Made by a program: the position numbers and the translations under genes. From the NCBI GenBank assembly GCA_964019695.1, contig OZ026524.1:17167509-17231508 (forward strand): DNA of 64,000 nt, read 5' to 3'. Below the pieces are notes generated by a model. It did no database searches. It was not told the origin of the DNA and saw nothing but the letters and a program-made list of their open reading frames with translations. Source of the DNA: Loripinus fragilis. Its lineage: Eukaryota > Mollusca > Bivalvia > Lucinida > Lucinidae. This document shows positions 11,253 through 21,884 of this stretch, piece by piece (position 1 is the first letter of the stretch; the number at the start of each line of letters is the position of its first letter).

Positions 11253-11299
11253 GGAGGGGTCCAACTTTTTACAGGGGGGAGGAGGGGCAATCGCTTATT

Positions 11300-12114
11300 C
11301 CCTATACCCATATCAGCAGTGTTTCCGCGAGAGTGCGTTTCTTGCGTTTTTGACGATTTATATCTTGTCATTTATAAGTTTCTCTAAAGTAACCCTTCGC
11401 CCGGAATATAAATTCGACAAATTTGCCTTGATTGACTTCTGTTTGGCCAGGCGACACATCCGATTCTCGGAATTCTAGTGTTTTTTTCCTTATCTTATTG
11501 CTTCAAGCTGTATATACCATACATGTACAAATTAATTTGAATAAAATATAATATTTGATCCAATTGAAACCGCTGATGGGTGATTTAAAAAAAAATGCAT
11601 CCGAAGTGTGACATTGGGGGTCAAATTTCAAAATTGCTCTATCATTATCTTTTTTACATCATCTTAACCAGGGAACATCAAAATTTCAGAAACAAATACT
11701 GGTTTAAGAATAAAATTTAGGACAATGCTTTAAATTTAATACTTTAATCATTTTTTCCTTATTTTTTTACAATTCTATAAGCTACACTTAGCTTGATTGT
11801 AAACAACACAGGTATGCAGAATTGTAAATATTCTTTCATGAACTGATGAAGTAGTTATGTATACACATTTTCAAAGTAAAATTTAATCTTTCGCTCAAAA
11901 TTTGCACTTGTAATAAAATTTTATGTGAAAATACACCCCTGGATTTTCACTGTGTAGAGGAAAAAGTTTTTCTAATTTAAATAATAAGCATGATTTTTGT
12001 TAAAAATTGTTCTTAGATAACAAGTAGGGTACATGAAAAACATAGAACAAATTTCATTTGAATATATAGGATATAAAACATATTAAACACAATAACATAT
12101 GTTGGTAATGGAAT
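11300..12114. other. AT-rich stretch before the box array
   Basis: No coding potential or terminal repeats were seen. Part of it may be older, more diverged material of the block at 12115-13710. Confidence 0.4.
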
Positions 12115-13710
12115 GTGTTACACTTGTGACAAAATCAGAAGAGGGAGTTTCTCCTTTGAATTTTTTATCTCTTATAGATTTTATATAGGATGAAGTGAAT
12201 TGGCTTCATGGAAATTGATTAAAATGTATCAAACATAAATCAATTCCCTTTTTTTAGCACAAGACTTTAAAAAATGAACTATTCAGATTTGTTTATTAAG
12301 CATAGTAAGGAGTTATAAAATGTTAATGATCAGAAAACAGTTGACAGCACTCCTTGTGGGATAAATTATCAATTGAATGATTTGATTGATACCATTTTTG
12401 CAATTCTAAAGAATCTGTAACAAATTTAAGGCTTAAATAGAAAGAAATAATTGTGTTACACTTGTGACAAGCAAACAAAGGAACTGATTATGACCCTTTT
12501 GTCTTTTCTTATCTCTTATACTTTATGTAACCTTAGACTATAGTATGTACAACTTAGCATCTTTTTTGGTTTTCTTCAATAAATTCCTGTAAATATTTTT
12601 TGAATTGTGAAAAAATACCTTTCCCTCCTTGTGAGTGTATAATTTTATCCTTTTTGTTTACACCATTTTGTGTTTTCTTTGTATCGAAAGAGTGAATAAC
12701 TACCCTAAATACCAAAATATATCAAATTAATTGTTGAATAGATCATCCTTTGACCAAACACAGGAAAAAGTGAGATGAATTAATCCATAATATATGTTAC
12801 ACTTGTGACACAAATCACATTTTAAAGTCTACCTGTCTAAATCAAGTTATAGTCTGGTTTAAAATTGTCTGATTTCTTCAGTGATGAATTTAGCATGATT
12901 CCTATCCCAGAATGTAGCTCAAGGATGGCCAGCTTCATAATGAAACTAGTATATTGGCTTGAGGAAGTATCATTCCTGCTGGACCGTAACTAGTATTGAC
13001 TACACATTTGGTGAAGTTGTTGACTTTTTGTTGTGTTTAAATTATATTTATGCATTCAAGAATTATTAAAAAGACCAAATAAGTAATAGTTCATTTAAGA
13101 TTTGCCATGTATATGCATTTATCACATATTCCTAAAATGTGTTACACTTGTGACATCAGTTATAATCATGCCACAAAGTCAGCAGCTTAAGGATTTCACC
13201 ACAATTCCTCATAATGTTTTTTGGGGGCTCCCTTGACCAGAAAAACAGCAAAAAAGCTATGAAATGCAAAACAAATTGAAATGCTGATGGTTGAAACCTT
13301 AAATGTTACACTTGTGACATATCTGGGTGGTTTTATTCAGTACTGGCTACATAAAATCATACTTGTTGTTTTATAGGCAAGTTGGTTCCTTTAGAAAGCT
13401 TAAAGACAGCTAGTCATTAAAACAGCATTCCTTTTGAATAAAACTTTGTATATTTTATGAGGCAATTCACTTTACTCCAATCATATGAAATTATGTATGA
13501 TACAAATTTGAAAGGGTGTGTTTATAAAAGGTTACAAATTTCCGATTTATCTGGTTTAAAAAAGATGAAAAGATTGTTTTCCTACAGCTTTTATGCTATA
13601 TTTCAACTGCAATTCACCATTTGACTATACATGAATAGTGTTTAATACAATTTACAGTTGAATTGAAGGTAAGGGAAAAAATGGCACAAAAAAGTGTTAC
13701 CCTTGTGACA
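12115..13710. repeat. six-copy 17-bp box in diverged sequence
   Basis: The box RTGTTACACTTGTGACA occurs at 12115-12131, 12453-12469, 12794-12810, 13139-13155, 13303-13319 and, with one change (ACCC), 13694-13710. All are on the same strand. The spacings are 338, 341, 345, 164 and 391 bases. The box is close to a palindrome (TGTYACA half sites). Between the boxes similarity is weak: a TTATCTCTTATA phrase follows two of them at about the same distance. The simplest reading is a decayed tandem repeat of about 340 bp in which one box stayed conserved. Confidence 0.8.
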
Positions 13711-14178
13711 ATTTGGATGACATTTTTCCATGTAATTTTTGAACGGAACATTCTAAAGCAATGAAACTTGGCATGATGCAAGAAAAACATTAATTACATA
13801 TCTTAAAATTAATTTTAACAATAAATCTGCTTTAGATAGTCTATAAACATTGATTATAGAAATGGATGCATTATTTTTGAAATCACCCTGATCCATTTAA
13901 GATTTTCATAGCTGAATATTTGGCCTAATAATACTTTTCCATTGTTCAATCTTGGAAATCTGGGTGATATTCATTTGATTTCACGTGATAATATAACTCA
14001 ATATTTCCCCATCCACATACAATGTAATAGATGGCCCACTCTAGCTTTTCAGCAAGGGGTCAAAGGCTTTAGATTGAACACTGTTTTCCCTGACCTAATA
14101 TAGGGCCTTGTATATTTTCAGACTGAAAAACAGTAAGGATTTTGCTCGGATAGCTCCACAGACACCAGCTGATCTTAA

Positions 14179-14436
14179 TTGACAGTACATGTATTTGGAA
14201 AAAAGGATAAATCCAGACTCAGCAGGACTTTGTTTATATTTAAATGTTCTTCAGAGCATCAACATGCAACAGCTGCCATCCAGCAGTCCAAGTCATTCCA
14301 GAATTGCAGGATTAGTATGGCTATCAGAAGCCAGGAGGCTGTAGAGGCTTCTATGATGAACACATACTTCACTGACAAGAGGGACACGGCAGGCAGTTTG
14401 GTCCCTCAGCTGAACATGCTGTATGGTGATAAATGA
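14179..14436 (+). CDS. exon-like open frame, function unknown
   Basis: An 86-codon frame is open between stops. The likely exonic part begins after a pyrimidine-rich acceptor ending TTCTTCAG (14254) and runs to 14437, where AAATGAG is followed by GTAAG, a good splice-donor match. In that reading the frame carries Gln, Glu and Ser-rich sequence (SQEAVEASMMNTYF) and ends with a TGA just before the donor. Base composition is less AT-rich than the flanks. There is no recognisable domain and no ATG at the open-frame start. It could be a terminal coding exon, an exon of an old transposase, or chance. Confidence 0.25.
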   Translation: MTVHVFGKKDKSRLSRTLFIFKCSSEHQHATAAIQQSKSFQNCRISMAIRSQEAVEASMMNTYFTDKRDTAGSLVPQLNMLYGDK

Positions 14437-14639
14437 GGTAAGATTTTGACCTTAGTATGAACAGTAAATATTTTTGTGCTGATGAGATTACTGCAATACA
14501 TTGAGAGACTGACCCAGAATCTAGGTAGCTGTACAATTATCTAAATAAGTAAAACAGATGTGTTTAACACAAATCCCCCACCCACATTCTTCCAGAGCAC
14601 TGCAAGTCACCAATTGTTATGTACTAAGTACTACTAGTC

Positions 14640-15610
14640 AATTGTATAGGCTCAAGGTGAGCTATTGTGATCATAGGATGTCCGTCGTCCGTCAACAATT
14701 TCCTTTAAATAATGTCTCCTTCTGTACCACTTGGTGGTATTTCACCAAACTACACAGAAATCCTGCTTCAAAGCACTTGATGAGCTATTGTGATCGTTGG
14801 AAGTCAGTCGTCGTCTGTGGTCAACATTTGCATCAAAGGACATTTCCTAAACTACTAGCTGGATTTTGGCCAAACTTGGCAGGAATGATCTTTATATAGC
14901 CCTCTTTGATAATTGTTCAAATGATTTTGGTCAACACAGGCTAAAAATAGATTTTCAAGATGAAAAATTTAAAAATGTTCTTGTCTGAAACCACAAGCCA
15001 TATAGATTTGATATTTGGTATGTGCATCATCTAAGTGACCTCTACCAAGCTTGTTCAAATTATGCCCATTATGCCCATGGGTCATAAATGGGCCTGTCCC
15101 TGGGGTTACATGTGATACATAGGCTTATATAGGGAAAACATAAAAAAATCTTCTTGTCTAAAACCACAAGGCATAGAGCTTTGATATTTGGTATGTAGCA
15201 TCACCAAGACTAGTGGACCTCTACCAAGTTTGTTCAAATTATGATCCAGGTTCACCAAGTTTGTTCAAATTATGACCCTGGGGCCAAAAATGGTCCTGTC
15301 CCAAGGGGCCACATGTTTTACACAGGCTTATGGAAAACATGAAAAAATCTTCTTGTATGAAACCACAAATCATAGAGCCTTGATATTTGATATGAAGTAT
15401 AACCTAGTAGACCTCTACCAGTTTTGTTCAAGTTATACTCCTGGGGCCAAAAATGTTCCCGCCTCAGTGATCACATGATTTACTATTTTACGTAGGCTTT
15501 AATAAGGAAAACTTGAAAAAACCTTCTTGTCTGAAACTACAAGGCTTAGAGCCTTGATATTTGGTATGTAGCATCACCTCACATTATATCATAGGCTTAT
15601 AAATATAAAA
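14640..15610 (+). repeat. diverged tandem repeat, about 190-210 bp period
   Basis: Units share the phrases CTTCTTGTCTGAAACCACAA, TTGATATTTGGTATG, GACCTCTACCAAG and TTTGTTCAAATTATG, seen three to four times between 14975 and 15590. A leading part has two GTGAGCTATTGTGATC copies (14657, 14782). The open frames at 14558-14899 and 15272-15478 are by-products. Confidence 0.75.
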
Positions 15611-16380
15611 TCAATTTTTTCAGAATATAGTCATGTTGCATATTAAATTTAAGGGAATGAAGCATACAATAACATGCTAGCTAATATTTTGTGCCAACAC
15701 ACACCCTTGACCCCTGGGGTGTGGTCAAAAGATCATTTTTTTCTTTTCTGAAATTACACACTGGGTAGGCGCAACAAGAATACAACCGAGGAACTGTGAT
15801 CAATATTTACATTTTACAGCCGCCGTTTTGGGTAAGTTTAATATTTTATTTTTTTCATTGGAATGCTCAGGTTTCAGTAAAAGTAAGCATGATATCAGTT
15901 TTAGGTAAGATCAAAGAAATGTGCTTGGTGTTATATTTTTCCAAAAAATGTGTGAGAGTTGGCTGAAAAATAACATTTTATTTCTGATCATTACTTATTT
16001 CAACTTAAAACTGAAAAATATGTATATTTTTTCGCATTCATTGTCGTATTTCGATCTTTCAGAAACAGAAGGGTAAAATTAAATTATTGGTGGATATCCT
16101 GTGTGTATTCAATAATTTCTATCTGATAAGTGAAAAGCGCAGTATCTGTTTTAAAGGATGATGGTAATGATACTAAGGCAATCGAAAACTTCATTAATGG
16201 CAATTGGTTATCGATAGCAATCAATGTTTTTGGCAATCAATGAGCAATTTTTTGTTTGCTTTTGTCCGATATATATATATCCGAGCTTTATAAGTATGTT
16301 TTCTGTTTTATATTGATCCATAAACTCAAATCGGACCTGGAAGGCTCAGGATCAAACCCTATGTCACATGCCTACTGTGT

Positions 16381-16449
16381 GGCCCGACAGTTCAGTGGTG
16401 AACATACACCCACATTCTGAGAGGGTCCTGGGTTCAAGTTCAGGATGGG
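16381..16449 (+). repeat. tRNA-like SINE head (family C)
   Basis: GGCCCGACAGTTCAGTGG resembles an A box and GGGTTCAAGTTC a B box, at roughly tRNA spacing. An opposed head of the same family lies at 16503-16570. Confidence 0.5.
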
Positions 16450-16502
16450 TCATTTGGGGGGGGGGTGTGTAGATGACACATGTGAAGAAAAAGCATATGA
16501 CC

Positions 16503-16570
16503 AGATGGGGACTCGAACCCGGGACCTATCACAGACCGTGCAAATACTCTGACCACATAGCTAACGGGCC
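16503..16570 (-). repeat. tRNA-like SINE head (family C), opposite strand
   Basis: On the minus strand GGCCCGTTAGCTATGTGG is followed by a GGGTTCGAGTCC B box. With its forward partner at 16381 it makes a head pair inside the long-TIR element. A G10 run lies between them (16455-16464). Confidence 0.6.
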
Positions 16571-17823
16571 ACGCGATGAGCCTGCCAGTTCTACAATATA
16601 TACGGCAGGGTAGTTGTACTCCTTCCAAGGTCTGTTTGGACATCACCAGACACATCGAAAAAAAAGGTTTTCTTGTGACGGAGCTCATATGAAAGAAAGC
16701 TAAGAACCCATTGTCTGCGATCGGCCGACTGTAAGTTTATTTTATTTGTTTATCAGAAACAACACCTGCATAGAACAAATCACGATTCATTTCAGAATAG
16801 ATAGGCGAAACCAATTTTATTAAAATACTGCTATAAATTATAAAAAAAAAACCCAGAAAAACTGCCTTATTTATAACAGCGGCTGTACATACATGTATTG
16901 ATCGCAGTTCCTCGTTTGTGTTCAGCGTTCGATGTTGCCGCCTACCCGGTGTGAATTAGTTGTGTTGCATATCAAATTAAAGGGAATGAAACAGGGTAGA
17001 TAATCCTTATGTCTACCGAAGTTGAAGTCAATAACTGTTTTGTTGTATGGCGTTTCAACTAAGAATGAAACTTTTCTACTTTTTGTTTTGTTGTTTAAGT
17101 TATGTTCAACCTTCAGCCTAAGGACTTTCTCATAAGTTTTATCAACTGTTATTAAAATATTTAAACATAGTATTTTGCATGTTGAAAAGGATACTAATTC
17201 TCTGAGTGTGGAACGTAAAATTTAATTAATATAAAACTTTTTTTTATACTTTTTGTTTTTTCAAAACAAAGATAAATTAACAAACAAGATAATACAAAAC
17301 TGTTTTCAAAAAGATCATGAAAGTCTTTAATTTACCTGTTGGGATGTGAAACAGCAAATCATGTCAATTTCATGCAGCACATGTTAGTTTTATATTAATC
17401 ATGCTATTTTTAGCTCTACAGACGGTGATATTAGTGTCAAAATATTAACTTCTGGAAACTAGTTTGAGCTGGTTTTCATGCAATATTAACTTGTAGGCCA
17501 GTTTAGACCAGTTTTCAGGTAGACAGAGATTTATGAAGACAAATTGAGCCAATCAGGAGGGTCCGATGATTAACCCAAATCAGCAGAAATCACCAAGAAA
17601 TCACCAGATAAAAATAAGAAAAAACTACCTTTTTATTGTTAGTTTAATGTCATAATATAATAAGAATTAGTATAATAAGCTTATTTCTACTTTGATTTTA
17701 AAAAGAAACGAAAAAAATGTTATGATTTCACTTTCAAATTCAGTGCACAGTGAATTCACCGAAATCACCAGATAAAAATAGGAAATCACAATTTTATCAT
17801 TAATTTAATGCCATAATTGGATA

Positions 17824-17960
17824 GTAAGTAAGTAAGTAAGTAAGTAAGTAAATAAGTAAGTAAGTAAGTAAGTAAAGTCTTTATTTAAAGAGGGTGACAA
17901 CATTTAGTAGTACAACTAATCTTCCATGAGGCCCTCAAAATAAATAATATTTACACACAT
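17824..17960 (-). repeat. LINE-like 3' end with TTAC-repeat tail
   Basis: On the minus strand the sequence reads through GAGGGCCTCATGGAAG and CCCTCTTTAAATAAAGAC into about 12 TTAC repeats (17824-17875). An AATAAA signal just before a short simple-repeat tail is typical of non-LTR retrotransposon 3' ends in molluscs. No ORF is attached. Confidence 0.55.
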
Positions 17961-18266
17961 AAAAAAACAACAACAAAAAAACAACAATTCTACACAAACT
18001 ATCAAATTAAATTGTTTAACCCTGTACTGCTGAGCAAATATAGCTAAATTTTGGCAAGACCGTAAACTGAATGCAAAACTGTGGATCCCGATCAGATCAG
18101 TTTCCACACTGTTAGTGTTTCCAAAAACAGGATATATCTAGGTTCAGCAGGACAAGGGTTAATTTGATATTTACACAAGTGCATTAATTATAATATAGTA
18201 ACCCTATTTATCTTGACAAGCATCCGTTTCTATTTTACTCTGCTTGCTGGAAATTTTTTGATATTT

Positions 18267-18408
18267 TTGTCATCTGCTGTCTTTTTTAAAATTAATTTAC
18301 TATATAGTTCTCAGAGAGTCAAACAGTTTGGATTTAGATCTGGCCCAATATTTTGTTGGTCCTGATTTGGTTCCAAAACTGTTTGCAAAGGTTATCAGCA
18401 GACAACAA
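18267..18408 (+). mobile_element. MITE family M (TTGTCRTCTGCTG), copy 1
   Basis: Starts TTGTCATCTGCTG and ends CAGCAGACAACAA. An internal partial palindrome links a GATCTGG and a CCTGATT segment, followed by AACTGTTTGCAAAGGTTATC, which recurs in most copies of the family. Confidence 0.75.
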
Positions 18409-18508
18409 TTGCAGGCAGAGTAACTTTAGCAGTGTTTATTTAACCAACTTGCAGGGTACCACTTATTTGTATGCCTTTGCTTCAGGACCAGGAAAATGTT
18501 TAGGTATT

Positions 18509-18638
18509 TTGTCATCTGCTGTCTTTTCTAAATTAATTTACTATATAGATTACCATATAGATTACCATCAGAGAGTCTGACATTTTGTCGGTCCTGATCT
18601 GGCTTAAACTGTTTTCAAAGGTTATCAGCAGACAACAA
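18509..18638 (+). mobile_element. MITE family M, copy 2
   Basis: Same terminal 13-mers as copy 1. The left part of the internal palindrome has been shortened and a duplicated ATAGATTACCATATAGATTA lies inside. Confidence 0.72.
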
Positions 18639-18865
18639 TTGCAGGCAAAGAGTAACTTTAGCAGTGTATATCTAACCAACTTGCAGGGTATGGTAAGCGC
18701 AATGTTTACCGCCGTCGCCCTTGGCCCTGTTATCTGTTAAACTAACGGTACCGGAGCAAACATTGAAGGCATTATACCACTTATTTGTATGCATTTACAA
18801 GCAGAGTAGAAAACAATATACATCCTGATCAGCTGACTTCAGGACCAGGCAAATGTTTAGGTATT

Positions 18866-19020
18866 TTGTCATCTGCTGTCTTTTCTAAATGAATTTACTA
18901 TATAGTTCCTTCATGATCACCATCAGAGAGTCATACAGTCTGGACCCAGATCAGGTCTGACATTTTGTCAGTCCTGATCTGGTTCTTAAACTGTTTGCAA
19001 AGGTTATCAGCAGACAACAA
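18866..19020 (+). mobile_element. MITE family M, copy 3
   Basis: Full-length version of 155 bp with both termini and a central GATCAGGTCTGACA/TGTCAGTCCTGATC palindrome. Copies 1-3 and the spacers between them (GCAGGGT, ACCACTT) look like a diverged local duplication. Confidence 0.78.
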
Positions 19021-19630
19021 TTTCAGGCAAAGAGTAACTTCAGCAGTGTATATCTAACCAACTTGCAGGGTTCCACTTAATAGTATGCATTAACAAGCAG
19101 AGTAGAAAACAATATGCATCCTGATCAGCTGGATAACAATTTGAATAATAAGCTTATTTCTACTTTGATTAAAATATGAAAAAAAATGTACATTTCAATT
19201 TCCAATTCAAGGTATGCTGAAATCACCAGAAAAAAAGGAAATATCCATTTTAATGTTAATTTTATCCCTTTATATGATATAAATGATAGTAGAATAATTG
19301 ATATGTTTACAAAAGGCTTATATTTTAATGTGCCAGCAAATAAATATTTCAATAAAAAATATAGCAACACATTATAGCAATTTGAAAGTGATTTTTTTTA
19401 TCAACATATTTTTAAAAACAGACTAGAAATAAGCATATTATACTAATTCTTATCATATTTTTGCATTAAGTAAACAATAAAAAGGTGATTTCTTACTTTT
19501 ATCTCGTGATTTCGGTGATTTTCTGGTGATTTCGCTGATATCTGTTGATTTCGGTTAATCATGGCACCGAATCAGGAGATGGGATTCTCTCCAGTTATAT
19601 AACAATATGTCATATTGGTTTGTGCAATAA

Positions 19631-19855
19631 TTTTTTCAGGGTGAACAGCATCTCACAGATAAGATAGTTTGGTCTCAGAGAAAGTCCAGTTCTAAGGAGT
19701 CCATTGACCACAGTCACCAACTTACAGCAATATCTGATGTGATTCAAGGGAATTATACCTCTTTCATTTTAATGTTTGATAAGAGTACAGATTTGTTACT
19801 CACTGAGCCAAATTTTAACTACTCAGTATGGTCTCAGCAAGAGTTGAACATATAA
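19631..19855 (+). CDS. exon-like open frame after a strong acceptor, function unknown
   Basis: TAATTTTTTCAG at 19628-19639 is a good splice-acceptor match. The frame that follows stays open for 71 codons (GEQHLTDKIVWSQRKSSSKE at its start) to a TAA at 19853. It contains no ATG near its beginning. No domain is recognisable and no consensus donor closes it, so it could be a terminal exon or chance. Together with 14179-14436 it is the only hint of a plus-strand host gene running through 14-20 kb. Confidence 0.22.
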   Translation, partial: FFQGEQHLTDKIVWSQRKSSSKESIDHSHQLTAISDVIQGNYTSFILMFDKSTDLLLTEPNFNYSVWSQQELNI

Positions 19856-20037
19856 CATCTTTCTTGGCCATTAGGACTCTATTCCAATATTGAATCCCTA
19901 ACCCATGATTTCTGGATGTGATAAATAAGGAACAAGTTCTGCTGGACAAACTGATGGCTTGTCGAATGATGGCCAGTGATGGGCAGCTTCAATGTCAGCA
20001 GAAAATCAGGAGTGGTACAAGACACTTTAACCTGAGA

Positions 20038-20115
20038 CTGATTGGTACTGGTTCAACACAGAAGACCCATCCCGACATGACTGAAAAATTATTGACTGGT
20101 TGAAGAAACAAATCA
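20038..20115 (+). repeat. degraded SINE family A tail
   Basis: TACTGGTTCAACACAGAAGA followed by CCCGACATGACTGAAA matches the 3' part of the SINEs at 23580 and 41616. The tRNA-like head is absent. The open frame at 19918-20103 runs into it and is unlikely to be real. Confidence 0.6.
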
Positions 20116-20264
20116 TCCATAATCAAACACTTTGGATCCAGATTAGGACCGACTTCAGTGTTAAATCCATTAAGTTTTCAGTGGTCATTTTCATGTGATT
20201 TCAGATGGAAAAACACTGTCTAATATTTGCCCATTTGCATGATGTTGATGATGGCCAACTCTAC

Positions 20265-20340
20265 CTTTAGCAAGGGGCCATTTGATACAAAAGGGGGCCA
20301 CTTAAAGGGGGCCAGTGGCCGCCTCTAGATTTTGCAGAGG
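20265..20340 (+). repeat. GGGGGCCA short repeats
   Basis: Four GGGGCCA-type units follow a phrase (GCAAGGGGCCATTTGA) that is related to 14048-14065. The relation suggests an old dispersed repeat. Confidence 0.4.
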
Positions 20341-20450
20341 TAATCAGCAGACAACAATAATAGGCAAAAAGTTAACTCATAAAGTGCCACATACAATTTG
20401 CAGCAGACGACAATTGCAAATTTTGCTGCTTTTTCAAAGAATAAAAAAAC

Positions 20451-20519
20451 AAATAAGGCGTGACGTTTCATGAGAATAGTCTGCTGGCAGACGATTCTCA
20501 TGAAATATCATACCTTATT
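20451..20519. repeat. 69-bp hairpin
   Basis: Arms AATAAGGCGTGAC plus TTTCATGAGAAT pair with ATTCTCATGAAA plus ATACCTTATT around AGTCTGCTGGCAGACG. The central part echoes the TCTGCTG terminus of MITE family M. Confidence 0.75.
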
Positions 20520-20639
20520 TTTTTTCAAAAATTAGGAAAGTTGTCGCCATATTTGTCATCTGCTGCAGTCGTGATTGGTGCTTTAAGGGTTAAATAGAAA
20601 AGACTAAAGAAATAATCAAATGTCATCTGTTTTAATAAA

Positions 20640-20820
20640 ATGCATAATTTTAAGCTATATAACTTTTAAATATTGAAATAGATGAGTTTATATGTACATG
20701 GAGTTTGGTCTAACATAAGTCCAGATAAGTGAACTTTTATTGACAAAATTGTGAGAACATATGCAATTTTTCAATCATTTGAACATTTGTTTTGGGTGCT
20801 CAAAAGAACCGTCTCATTGC
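20640..20820 (+). repeat. truncated element with half of the GCTCAAAAGAACC hairpin
   Basis: The phrase CATAAGTCCAGATAAG (near 20716) is shared with the element at 25320-25836, and the left arm of the hairpin follows at 20780-20817. It stops exactly where the tandem-duplicated block begins, so it marks the upstream breakpoint. Confidence 0.6.
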
Positions 20821-21510
20821 AAGGCAGTAGACATTAGAATAAAAACCTGTATTATTAGCTTTTGGATGAATATTGTGAATGGTAAACAAACAAAACTATC
20901 AAAATGGTTATACTTACTTCTACTAGGAGAATATGACGGTGGCATCCATCAACATAAATGGATCCATTTTATTAAACATATTCTATTATCTGTTGGGCGT
21001 CCCGCTCTTTAAAACAAGGAAGTCATTGAAAACCCAAAATCAATCAAAAATCAAATCTCTAAAACTCTATCAGACCTTTATGTTCAGGAGTGGCATAACA
21101 AAGTAACTTCATCCTCTAAAGGAAAGAATTATACTCTTTTCAAGCAAGATTTAAATTTTAAAAATTACCTAATCAAATTAAATAGGAAACACTGTTCTTC
21201 ATTGTTAAAGTTTAGGTTAAGTAATCATCGGCTTCCGGTTGAAACTGGTCGCTGGGAAAACACACCTTTAGAAGACAGAAAATGCACATTATGTAGCAAA
21301 CATGATAACGGGTACGAATTTCACTATCTTTTTGTTTGTGATCACTTTATATCTGACAGAAAGAAATATTTAAGTTTATATTTTTACAAAAGTCCTAACA
21401 TTATAAAATTCAAAGAACTATTTTCTTCAGCAAATACCAGGAAGCTTGTAAAGTTATCAAGTTTTGTAGAAATTATAATGAATAAATTTTCATGTGCAGC
21501 CTCACCCTAA
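20821..21510 (+). pseudogene. LINE reverse-transcriptase C-terminal tail, copy 1
   Basis: The frame reads KAVDIRIKTCIISFW, passes HCSSLLKFRLSNHRLPVETG, then a zinc-knuckle-like CTLC-x8-H-x4-C segment (CTLCSKHDNGYEFHYLFVC), and ends near SFVEIIMNKFSCAASP. A KFRxSxHxLxxExGR stretch followed by CxLC and HxLxxC is the usual C-terminal tail of many invertebrate non-LTR retrotransposon ORF2 proteins. The RT palm motif FADD lies upstream and is not in this unit, so this is a 5'-truncated copy. One in-frame TAA (Leu codon TTA changed, about 21010) breaks it. The AT-rich 3' UTR runs to about 21875. Confidence 0.75.
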
Positions 21511-21849
21511 AAGAGTCAATCATTACGATAATATACTTCTTACTATGTCTTGGCTTAATATTTCATGGGAATTGCCTGATTATAGACAACTCACATGATA
21601 TGTCATATCATGCGAATTGTCTATAATTAATAATGTGAAGCCTTATTTTGTTTCTTAATGAAGCAACAACAGTTGATTATGTTGCGTACTGTTAGTTATA
21701 GAAGGCTCTTTCAGGGTGGATTTTGCTCGCATTTTAATTTTCACCTTTTTCATGCTCTTTGTACACTGTATTTTATGTATATCATGTATATGCTTTGTTT
21801 TTGTATCTTATGCTCTTAGGCTATCTATGAGTGGCCTGAGTTTTATGTC

Positions 21850-21880
21850 AATAAAGATATGTTCTGTTCTGTTAACAAAG
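21850..21880 (+). terminator. LINE 3' end, AATAAA plus TGTTC-repeat tail
   Basis: GTCAATAAAGATATG is followed by TGTTCTGTTCTGTT. The same ending occurs at the ends of copies 2 and 3 and, separately, at 38968-38995, so it is a family-specific 3' terminus. Confidence 0.65.
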
Positions 21881-21884
21881 ACTT

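Larger units (their letters stand above)
15757..16953. mobile_element. 1.2-kb DNA element with long TIRs and 5-bp duplication
   Basis: The left end begins CACACTGGGTAGGCG. The right end reverse-complemented begins CACACCGGGTAGGCG. The arms stay similar for about 75 bases, sharing CGAGGAACTGYGATCAATA and ACAGCCGCYGTT. The pentamer AATTA flanks both sides (15752-15756 and 16954-16958). A 5-bp duplication with CAC termini fits Transib or RAG-like elements better than CACTA elements, which duplicate 2-3 bp, but the heptamer match is imperfect and no transposase is present. The flanks share a TTGCATATYAAATT phrase (15637, 16966), so the insertion sits in an older repeat. Confidence 0.65.
17553..19575. 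mobile_element. composite block bounded by about 150-bp inverted repeats
   Basis: The segment at about 17553-17700 (AATCAGGAGGGTCCGATGAT, then GAAATCACC repeats, then AAGAATTAGTATAATAAGC) recurs inverted at about 19425-19575. A second inner copy of GAAATCACCAGATAAAAAT lies near 17760, with a counterpart near 19208. Inside are a reversed LINE-like tail with a TTAC microsatellite and three copies of the TTGTCRTCTGCTG MITE. It could be one long-TIR element with later insertions, or two inverted copies of a single repeat. Confidence 0.55.

Noticed and set aside
12115..13710. CRISPR-like array
   Set aside because: Repeats of 17 bp at 164-391 bp spacing in an animal-like genome do not fit CRISPR geometry, and there are no cas genes.
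15757..15790. A true V(D)J-type recombination signal
   Set aside because: CACACTG is one base from CACAGTG, but no ACAAAAACC-like nonamer lies at 12 or 23 bases, so only the broader Transib-like idea is kept.
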